Assembly: GCA_964371035.1 (NCBI GenBank)
Contig: CAYJLG010000013.1
Span: 4,351-68,350, forward strand
Reading direction: 5' to 3'
DNA from: UBA1535 sp964371035
GTDB lineage: Bacteria; Bacillota; Clostridia; Tissierellales; Sedimentibacteraceae
Length of the DNA: 64,000 nt
Shown here: piece after piece, positions 7,533 to 14,604 of the stretch
Layout of the letters: each line of letters begins with the position of its first letter
How positions within the stretch are numbered: the stretch's first letter is position 1
Position numbers and translations under genes: made by a program
The notes under the pieces: model-generated
What the model saw: the letters and a program-made list of their open reading frames with translations, nothing else
What the model was told of the DNA's origin: nothing
Database searches by the model: none

Positions 7533-10500
7533 TTATTTACAAATCGCTTCGCTTACTTTTTTGCTAATCGAATTCATAATTGCATCTGTATTGCAATGAG
7601 TTTCTATCATCTTGCCATCTTGAACAGCTATATAATTAGGATTGATCGGAGATAACACTCCTCCTAATACTTCACCTATTTCAGCATGTCTATAGTTAGA
7701 TAATGTTCTATCCATTTCAACAGATATATCTCTCATGCTTTCAAAACCAAAGTCAATCTCAAATATTTGAGCAAGCTTAGTAGCTATTTCCCAATTTTCA
7801 AGCATTATTGCGGTATTAAGGGCACTATAAACTCTTTGTAATCTTCTTTCTGTATTAGTATATGTACCATCTGCACTTACATAATCTGTTCCTGGTATTA
7901 CTACATCTGCTTTTTTAGCTGTTTCAGTCATAAATACATCACTTACTGCCAAAAATTCAAGTCCACTTAAATCAGCACACACATCTTCGCCAAATACTAT
8001 TAGAGCTTTTACGCCTTCTAATACCTCTTTGCCTGCAGTAATTCCAAGATCTATTATGCCTTGAGAGTTATTTTTTGATTTAACTTGCAATATACCATTT
8101 CGTGGTTTTCCTATATGTCCTGTCATCAGCGCGATATTAGAAATCATAATCGCTGTATCTATAGACACTGCATTTTGTTGATATACTGTCATAGCAGTTT
8201 TAGCATTTGCGTACAATTCAGCTACTTCTTTTATATCTTCACTTGCTGTTACGCCTTTTATAGATGCAATAAATTCTTCATATCCGTCAAATACTTTATT
8301 ATTTCCCAAAGCATTTATAGCTTCAGCCATAGATTTAAGAATCTTCACATCATCTTCAGCATTAATAATTTTATATGCGAAACTCAACTGTGCTTCTGCT
8401 CCTACTGGATTAATAAACACAACTTTAGCTCCATTTTTAGCAGCTTGTCTTAGCTTAAGCGTAATAACAGGATTTAGCTTAGTATCAAAACCTACAGCTA
8501 CTACAACATCAGTAGATAAAAGTTCTTCTATAGTATTTGGTGATGCATTTAAACCTAATACTTTTTCCAAACCGCTTTCTTTGTTATTGAAACATAAAGT
8601 TTTAGCACCAATTGAATCTGCAAATTTCTTAATTACATATGCCTCTTCGTTTGTATATCTATCAGAAATAGATACTGCAACAGAATCTTTTCCATATTTT
8701 GTAGCAATAGATTCTGCTTTTTTAGCTACTGTTAGTAATGCATCATAATAATTAACTATTACAAGCTCATCACCATCTTTAATCATTGGCAATGTAAGTC
8801 TCTCGCCTAATGCATCAACATCACATCCAAATTTACCTTTTCCGCAGGCTAAACCTTTGTTAACTATACCTTCCATATCTGGATTAGCTTTAATTACTAG
8901 TCCACCATGTGTTTCAATATCTAATGAACAGCCTACTGAACAGTAAGAACACACAGTATTAGTAATATCAGTATTAAGCGGAATAGATTTCTTTGCTAAA
9001 ACTCTTTCTTGTAAAGCACCAGTTGGACAAACACTTACACATTGCCCACAAGAAACGCATCCTGCTTCTTTTAAAGATTTACCCATAGTAGGTAAGACAA
9101 CAGTGTCAAATCCTCTATTTACTAGTCCTAACGCTCCTGCTCCAACAAGTTCTTCACAAACTCTTACACAAAGTCCACATAAAATACATTTGTTTGGATC
9201 TCTTAAGATGAATGGATGGTCATCTTCAAACTCAGTAGTGTTAATGTCACCTTTAAATCTATCAGGCTTAACATCATATTGATTTGCATATTTGATTAAT
9301 TTGCATTCAAAGAAGTCATGGCAACCGCACTCTAAACATCTGTTTGCTTCTTCAATAGCATCTTCTTCAGTATATCCAAACACAACTTCTGTAAAATTAT
9401 CTTTTCTTTCTTCTGGAGTTAAATGTTCCATTTTAGGTCTACATTGTCTTTCTCTATCTTCGAAAGTTTTTTCTGTAATATCGTCTCTCTCAACTACATA
9501 AGGCGCTTCAAATTTTATAGATTCACCTTCTAAATATGAATCTACTATATAAGACATCTTCTTGGCATCTGCTATTGCTTCGATAGCTATTGAGATCTTG
9601 TCATTTCCACAGTCTCCACCTGCAAATACACCTGGAAGATTAGTCATAAATGTGTCTTTGTCATATACTATGCCTTGTTTTCTAGTCTTATCTAATGAAT
9701 CAAATCCTACAGGATCTACAGCTTGACCTATAGCAAGTATCACAGTATCCATCTCTAAAGTTTCAGTCTTTCCTTCTATTGGTCTTGGAGATCTTCTGCC
9801 CGAAGCATCTGGTTCACCTAGTTCCATAACTTGAAGAATAATTTTGCAAACTTTTCCATTTTCATCTTTTACAATTTCAATAGGATTAGTAAGAGTCTTA
9901 AAGATTACGCCTTCTTCATCAGCTTCAATAATTTCTATTTGTTCAGCTGGCATTTCATCTTTTGTACGTCTATAAACATTGTATACGTTCTTAGCGCCAA
10001 GTCTAACAGCTGTTCTACACGCATCCATCGCAGTGTTACCTCCGCCAACTATACAAACATTATCGCCTAATTTTATTTCTTCATTTCTGACTACTTTTCT
10101 TAAAAAGTCAATTCCACCGATTACGCCTTCAGCATCTTCGCCTTTACAACCAACTCCTGTAGACACCCAAGCTCCGATACATACAACTACAGCGTCATTG
10201 TCAGTCTTGATTTTTTCAAAACTTATATCTGTCCCTATTTTAGTGTTGTTAACAATTTTAACTCCCATTTTTTCAATTCTTAGCACTTCTTCATCAATAA
10301 CAGCTTTTGGAAGTCTATATTCAGGAATCCCATATCTTAGCATTCCACCAAGTTTTGGCATAGCCTCATATATTGTAATTTCATGTCCTAATTGTCTTAA
10401 GAAGTATGCTGCTGACAGTCCTAATGGTCCACCACCAATTACTGCTACTTTTTTTCCTGATTCAGGTGCTATTTCAGGCATGAATGGATCTTCTTCGCCC

Positions 10501-11036
10501 GCCATTTCATTATCAGAAACAAATCTTTTTAACCATTGTATAGAAACTGGTTCATCTATTAATTTTCTTCTACACGCATCTTCACATGGATGAGGACAAA
10601 CTCTACCAATAGATCCAGGTAATGGAATCTTTGATTTTATCAATTCAATTGCTTCATCCATTTGACCATTTGCTATTAATCCTACATATCCTTGGCAATC
10701 AGTTTGCGCAGGGCACGCTAGTACACAAGGTGGTCTACAATCTCCTACGTGATTTGACAATAGTAGTTCTAAATTTGTTTTTCTAGTTTCTGTTACTTTT
10801 TCAGTATTTGTTTTAATCACCATATTTGATGCTATTTCAGTGGCACACGCCTTTACTAGTTTAGGATTTCCATCAACTTCACAAACGCAAAGTCCACAAG
10901 ATCCATAGATCTCAGTTCTTTCATCGTAGCAAAGAGTAGGAATATATATATCATTCTCTGAAGCAACTTCAAGAATAGTTTGACCTGGCATGCCTAAAAC
11001 TTCTTTTCCGTCTATGTTTAATCTAAATTTCTTCAT
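7533..11036 (-). CDS. NuoG/NfnB(GltD)-like fused iron-sulfur flavoprotein, Stn-type large subunit
   Basis: An 1167-residue electron-transfer subunit. In order: an N-terminal [2Fe-2S] domain (C36, C47, C50, C64); a His/Cys region (NHVGDCRPPCVLACP) merging into a GltD-type Fe-S domain; an FAD Rossmann motif (VAVIGGGPLGLSAAY, ~195); an NAD(P) motif (VCIVGGGNTAMDACR, ~330); two [4Fe-4S] ferredoxin motifs (CILCGLCVRVC ~615, CVSCGQCVSVCP ~665); a further Fe-S site (CSYCSVGC ~697); and a NuoG/FdhF-like molybdopterin fold that lacks the catalytic Cys/Sec and is probably inert. With the NuoE- and NuoF-like genes upstream it matches the architecture I recall for the Sporomusa-type bifurcating transhydrogenase StnABC (NADPH with NAD+ and ferredoxin). 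No hydrogenase H-cluster motifs are present. Confidence 0.75.
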   Translation of the reverse strand: MKKFRLNIDGKEVLGMPGQTILEVASENDIYIPTLCYDERTEIYGSCGLCVCEVDGNPKLVKACATEIASNMVIKTNTEKVTETRKTNLELLLSNHVGDCRPPCVLACPAQTDCQGYVGLIANGQMDEAIELIKSKIPLPGSIGRVCPHPCEDACRRKLIDEPVSIQWLKRFVSDNEMAGEEDPFMPEIAPESGKKVAVIGGGPLGLSAAYFLRQLGHEITIYEAMPKLGGMLRYGIPEYRLPKAVIDEEVLRIEKMGVKIVNNTKIGTDISFEKIKTDNDAVVVCIGAWVSTGVGCKGEDAEGVIGGIDFLRKVVRNEEIKLGDNVCIVGGGNTAMDACRTAVRLGAKNVYNVYRRTKDEMPAEQIEIIEADEEGVIFKTLTNPIEIVKDENGKVCKIILQVMELGEPDASGRRSPRPIEGKTETLEMDTVILAIGQAVDPVGFDSLDKTRKQGIVYDKDTFMTNLPGVFAGGDCGNDKISIAIEAIADAKKMSYIVDSYLEGESIKFEAPYVVERDDITEKTFEDRERQCRPKMEHLTPEERKDNFTEVVFGYTEEDAIEEANRCLECGCHDFFECKLIKYANQYDVKPDRFKGDINTTEFEDDHPFILRDPNKCILCGLCVRVCEELVGAGALGLVNRGFDTVVLPTMGKSLKEAGCVSCGQCVSVCPTGALQERVLAKKSIPLNTDITNTVCSYCSVGCSLDIETHGGLVIKANPDMEGIVNKGLACGKGKFGCDVDALGERLTLPMIKDGDELVIVNYYDALLTVAKKAESIATKYGKDSVAVSISDRYTNEEAYVIKKFADSIGAKTLCFNNKESGLEKVLGLNASPNTIEELLSTDVVVAVGFDTKLNPVITLKLRQAAKNGAKVVFINPVGAEAQLSFAYKIINAEDDVKILKSMAEAINALGNNKVFDGYEEFIASIKGVTASEDIKEVAELYANAKTAMTVYQQNAVSIDTAIMISNIALMTGHIGKPRNGILQVKSKNNSQGIIDLGITAGKEVLEGVKALIVFGEDVCADLSGLEFLAVSDVFMTETAKKADVVIPGTDYVSADGTYTNTERRLQRVYSALNTAIMLENWEIATKLAQIFEIDFGFESMRDISVEMDRTLSNYRHAEIGEVLGGVLSPINPNYIAVQDGKMIETHCNTDAIMNSISKKVSEAICK

Positions 11037-11049
11037 TTTCCTTGCTCCT

Positions 11050-12798
11050 CTACTTTATTTCAACCGCTTTAAATTTACAAACTTCAGCACATTTTCCGCA
11101 TTTTATACACTTTTCTTTATCTATAACGTGTTTATTTTTCACACTTCCTGTGATTGCATCAACAGGACATTTCTTCGAACAAAGAGTACATCCAACGCAA
11201 GCATCTGTGATTTCAAATTCTAATAGCTCTTTACAAGCTTTTGCAGTGCATTTTTTGTTATAAATGTGGTCTTCATATTCATTTCTAAAATATTTCAATG
11301 TAGTAAGAACAGGGTTTGGAGCAGTCTGGCCCAATGCGCAAAGAGATCCTGCCATTATTTTATGTGACAATTCTTCTAAAAGTTCAATATCTCCGTCTTT
11401 GCCTTCTCCACTTACGATTCTTTCAAGAATTTCAAGCATCCTCTTAGTTCCGATTCGACAATAATTACATTTTCCACAAGATTCTTTTTTAGTAAACTCT
11501 AAGAAATATCTTGCCATGTCAACCATACAAGTAGTTTCGTCCATAACTATCATACCACCAGAACCAACTATAGCGCCTGTTTTATTAATATTTTCATAAT
11601 CAACAGGAGTATCTATAAGTTCTAAAGGTATACATCCACCTGACGGGCCACCCATTTGAACAGCTTTAAACTGCTTATCATTTTTGATTCCGTCACCAAT
11701 TCCGTAGATAACTTCTCTAAGGCTAAGTCCCATAGGAACTTCAACTAATCCGCCTTTTTTAATCTTTCCTGCAAGAGCAAAAACTTTAGTTCCTTTACTC
11801 TTTTCAGTTCCCATGCTACCAAAAGCAGCACCACCATTAGCTATTATCCATGCAACATTTGCAAAAGTCTCAACATTGTTGATATTACTTGGTTTTTGCC
11901 AATATCCTTTTTGTGCTGGGAAAGGAGGTTTAAGTCTCGGCATCCCTCTTTCACCTTCTAAGGATGCTATAAGAGCCGTTTCTTCTCCACATACGAAAGC
12001 TCCTGCTCCCGCTTTTATTCTTATATCAAAGTTAAAATCTGTACCAAATAGGTTTTTACCCAAAAATCCTTTTTCTCTTGCTTGATCAAGAGCTATGATA
12101 AGTCTGTCTATAGCCAACGGATACTCAGCACGAACATATATTATACCTTCAATCGCACCCATAGCATAGCCACCTATAATCATTCCTTCTATCAAAGAAT
12201 GAGGGTCTCCTTCAAGTACACTTCTATCCATGAATGCACCAGGATCTCCTTCATCGGCATTACAAATCATATATTTTTCTTTTCCAGGACTCTGTTTAGC
12301 TGCATTCCACTTAAACCATGTAGGGAATCCAGCACCACCTCTACCTCTAAGACCTGAAACTTTTATTTCTTCGATTACTTCATCTTGAGTCATAGAAGTT
12401 ACAGCTTTTTTAGTAGCTTCATATCCGCCTACTGCAATATATTCCTCGATTTTTTCAGGATTTATAAGTCCACAATTTCTTAAAACTACTCTCATCTGTC
12501 CATCAACAAATTTTTTGTCTATTTCTTCGATAGTATATTTTTCTACTGCTGTTTTATTAATTAAATGCTCTTTAACAATTTCTTCAACTTTATCAGGCTG
12601 AACTTGCACGTATCTAACCATGTTTTGTTCATCATCATAAATATCAACAATCGGTTCTAAGTAACAAATACCAACACAACCAGTAGTATCTACAGTAATG
12701 TCTAACTTGTTTTCACCGATTAGTCTCACAAATTCATCAGCTGTTTTCTTCGCACCTGTCGCGATACCACAACTGCCTTGTCCTACAACAACTTTCAT
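11050..12798 (-). CDS. NuoF/HydB-like NADH-binding flavoprotein subunit
   Basis: A 582-residue diaphorase subunit of the NuoF/HydB/HndC family. An N-terminal thioredoxin-like [2Fe-2S] domain (GQGSCGIATGAKK, TGCVGICYLEP) is followed by the NADH/FMN domain with GRGGAGFPTWFKW and EGDPGAFMDRSVLEGDPHSL. Next come the [4Fe-4S] site ESCGKCNYCRIGTKRM (about residue 450) and a C-terminal two-cluster ferredoxin domain (CVGCTLCSKKCP, CIKCGKCAEVCK). This is the subunit where NADH is oxidised or formed and, in bifurcating relatives, where FMN splits electrons. It sits between the NuoE-like gene (2 nt away) and the large fused subunit (13 nt away), a tight operon. Confidence 0.9.
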   Translation of the reverse strand: MKVVVGQGSCGIATGAKKTADEFVRLIGENKLDITVDTTGCVGICYLEPIVDIYDDEQNMVRYVQVQPDKVEEIVKEHLINKTAVEKYTIEEIDKKFVDGQMRVVLRNCGLINPEKIEEYIAVGGYEATKKAVTSMTQDEVIEEIKVSGLRGRGGAGFPTWFKWNAAKQSPGKEKYMICNADEGDPGAFMDRSVLEGDPHSLIEGMIIGGYAMGAIEGIIYVRAEYPLAIDRLIIALDQAREKGFLGKNLFGTDFNFDIRIKAGAGAFVCGEETALIASLEGERGMPRLKPPFPAQKGYWQKPSNINNVETFANVAWIIANGGAAFGSMGTEKSKGTKVFALAGKIKKGGLVEVPMGLSLREVIYGIGDGIKNDKQFKAVQMGGPSGGCIPLELIDTPVDYENINKTGAIVGSGGMIVMDETTCMVDMARYFLEFTKKESCGKCNYCRIGTKRMLEILERIVSGEGKDGDIELLEELSHKIMAGSLCALGQTAPNPVLTTLKYFRNEYEDHIYNKKCTAKACKELLEFEITDACVGCTLCSKKCPVDAITGSVKNKHVIDKEKCIKCGKCAEVCKFKAVEIK

Positions 12799-12800
12799 AA

Positions 12801-13307
12801 TCAGTTTGAACCTCCCGTATATCTACTTTTTATTTCATCTAACACTTCTTTTACATTGTCTTTAGTTAAGTTTCCGTATGTTTCATCACTATCTGAATTC
12901 TTAACCATCATTACTGGCGCTAACGAACAACATCCAAGACATGCAACGTTATTTAAAGTGAAAATCCCATCTTCAGTAGTTTCACCATCTTGAATATTAA
13001 GATGTTCACAAATTGCTTCCTCAAGCATTTTTGAACCATTAACATGACATGCAGTTCCTTGGCACAACATAATTAGATTTTTACCTATCGGTTTTAGTCT
13101 AAATTGCGTATAAAATGTTGCAACACCGTAAATCTTTGCTGCTTTGATTCCTGTTTTTTCTGCGATATACTCTATTACTTCATTTGATAAATAGCCATAA
13201 ATATCTTGTGCCTTTTGAAGTATTGTAATAATACTCCCAGGGATTTTTCCGTAACTCTCCAACACTATGTCGAGTTCTTCGAAATTAATCGAATTATTTT
13301 CGCACAT
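12801..13307 (-). CDS. NuoE/HydC-like [2Fe-2S] subunit
   Basis: A 168-residue NuoE family protein. It has the thioredoxin-like [2Fe-2S] ligands CQGTACHVNG and ACLGCCSLAPVM and the helical N-terminal domain (IPGSIITILQKAQDIYGYLS). It is the first gene of the electron-transfer operon. The ATG is preceded by GGAGG. In bifurcating complexes this subunit pairs with the NuoF-like protein next to it. The promoter at 13406-13435 belongs to it. Confidence 0.92.
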   Translation of the reverse strand: MCENNSINFEELDIVLESYGKIPGSIITILQKAQDIYGYLSNEVIEYIAEKTGIKAAKIYGVATFYTQFRLKPIGKNLIMLCQGTACHVNGSKMLEEAICEHLNIQDGETTEDGIFTLNNVACLGCCSLAPVMMVKNSDSDETYGNLTKDNVKEVLDEIKSRYTGGSN

Positions 13308-13360
13308 TAATAATTTCCTCCAAACTTAGAAATTTATTTTATAAGTAAATTTAAAAATAA

Positions 13361-13380
13361 AATTGCTAAAATAAGCAATT
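13361..13380. promoter_or_regulatory. Inverted repeat in the leader of the electron-transfer operon
   Basis: AATTGCT-N6-AGCAATT, a 7-bp inverted repeat between the -10 box (13406) and the start codon (13307), about 20-40 nt into the transcript. It may be an operator or a leader hairpin. Confidence 0.4.
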
Positions 13381-13405
13381 AAACCTTTATCTACTAATCC
13401 GAGAT

Positions 13406-13435
13406 ATTTTACCATAATACACTGCAAAAATGCAA
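13406..13435 (-). promoter_or_regulatory. Promoter of the NuoE/F/G-like operon
   Basis: Minus-strand TTGCAT (13435-13430), an 18-bp spacer and TAAAAT (13411-13406) with an upstream TGG giving an extended -10. The -35 overlaps a small palindrome TGCA-TTTT-TGCA. Predicted leader about 90 nt. Confidence 0.6.
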
Positions 13436-13493
13436 TGTTTTTTTTGTAAAAAAATCCCTTATTTTTCAAATGCAAATCATATGTTTCAAAACA

Positions 13494-13509
13494 AACAAGC
13501 GCGCTTGTT
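13494..13509. promoter_or_regulatory. Perfect 16-bp GC-rich palindrome (operator candidate)
   Basis: AACAAGCGCGCTTGTT is a perfect palindrome with an eight-base G/C core (GCGCGC region) in an otherwise very AT-rich spacer between the electron-transfer operon and pyridoxal kinase. It has the form of a homodimeric repressor site (TetR/MarR type). The rest of the 360-bp spacer holds the promoter and repeats listed separately. Confidence 0.5.
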
Positions 13510-13667
13510 GTATTTTGTTGGATTTATCAAAAATTATTTCCATAGTGTTACTACTAACAGTTGACGTTAAATATTTAAGGGAAAAAATATTAATTTATAT
13601 TAGTAGTTGTAATCATACCTAATTTAATGTTATTATTTATATACATAATTAATATTAGGAGAATTAA

Positions 13668-14537
13668 ATGAACAATATAGTACCAAAAATAGCAGCAGTT
13701 CATGACATGTCAGGATATGGAAGATGTTCTCTTACAGTCATATTGCCTATTATTTCAGCGCTTGGTTGTCAAGTTTGTCCACTACCTACTGCAATTTTAA
13801 GCAATCACTCAGAATATAAAGATTTTTATTTTTATGATTGTACCGAGCATTTGGAAAAATATTATGAAAATTGGGAACTTAATAACCTTAGCTTTGATTG
13901 TTTATATAGTGGATTTTTAGGTTCAGAAAAACAGATAGATATAATTATTGATATTCTAAGAAAGATGAAATTAAAAAATACTACTCTTGCGGTTGTCGAT
14001 CCTGTAATGGGAGATCATGGCAAAGTATATAAGACTTATACTGCTGAAATGGTCAAAAAAATGAGCCATCTTGTAGCTCATGCTGATATAATCACACCAA
14101 ATCTTACAGAAGCATGCATTTTACTAAATGAAGAGTATACTGATGAAAAATTAAGCATAGATTCTGTAAAATCTTACTTAAAAAAACTAAGTGAAATCGG
14201 ACCAAATTTTGTAATAATTACAAGTATTCATACTACAGATGGAATTCACGCAAATATGTGTTACGATAAAGAAAACAACAAATATTATATGATTCCTTAC
14301 GAAGTTGTAAATATTAAGTTTCCTGGAACTGGTGATTTGTTTACCTCGTTGTTTGTCGGTTACTTGTATAGAGGATATAACGTACCACAAGCTATTGAAA
14401 AAGCTTCAAGATTTGTTACATCAGCTGTAAAAGTTACTATCGATGAAAAATCAGACAGAAAAAATGGTGTTTCTTTTGAAAAAATCATATCAAAGCTATT
14501 TGATACAAGTGAAAATTTCAGCTACAAAGAAATCTAA
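13668..14537 (+). CDS. pdxY: Pyridoxal/pyridoxamine kinase
   Basis: A 289-residue ribokinase-superfamily enzyme that phosphorylates the vitamin B6 aldehyde or amine to PLP/PMP. It has the family N-terminus VHDMSGYGRCSLTVILPIIS, VVDPVMGDHGKVY in the centre, NLTEACILL, and the phosphate-binding anion hole with catalytic Asp in FPGTGDLFTSLFVGYL. RBS AGGAG lies 6 nt before ATG. A -35-like TTGACG (13561) sits between two arms of an 8-bp inverted repeat (ACTACTAA 13550-13557, TTAGTAGT 13600-13607). PLP is needed by several enzymes in the window (threonine aldolase, D-threonine-aldolase-like, YggS). Exact preference (pyridoxal versus pyridoxamine) is unclear. Confidence 0.9.
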   Translation: MNNIVPKIAAVHDMSGYGRCSLTVILPIISALGCQVCPLPTAILSNHSEYKDFYFYDCTEHLEKYYENWELNNLSFDCLYSGFLGSEKQIDIIIDILRKMKLKNTTLAVVDPVMGDHGKVYKTYTAEMVKKMSHLVAHADIITPNLTEACILLNEEYTDEKLSIDSVKSYLKKLSEIGPNFVIITSIHTTDGIHANMCYDKENNKYYMIPYEVVNIKFPGTGDLFTSLFVGYLYRGYNVPQAIEKASRFVTSAVKVTIDEKSDRKNGVSFEKIISKLFDTSENFSYKEI

Positions 14538-14604
14538 TATTTCAATTGTGTCCTTGGAGAGGGATTTAAAAACTACTACTCTATTTTAGGAGACTAGATA
14601 AAAA

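Noticed and set aside
7533..11036. Formate dehydrogenase or iron-only hydrogenase
   Set aside because: No Cys/Sec in the molybdopterin active-site region (reads TLCFNNKESG) and no H-cluster motifs; the GltD-like module fits a transhydrogenase better.
8085..12357. Plus-strand reading frames opposite the electron-transfer operon
   Set aside because: They lack ribosome binding sites and known domains and lie entirely opposite well-conserved genes.
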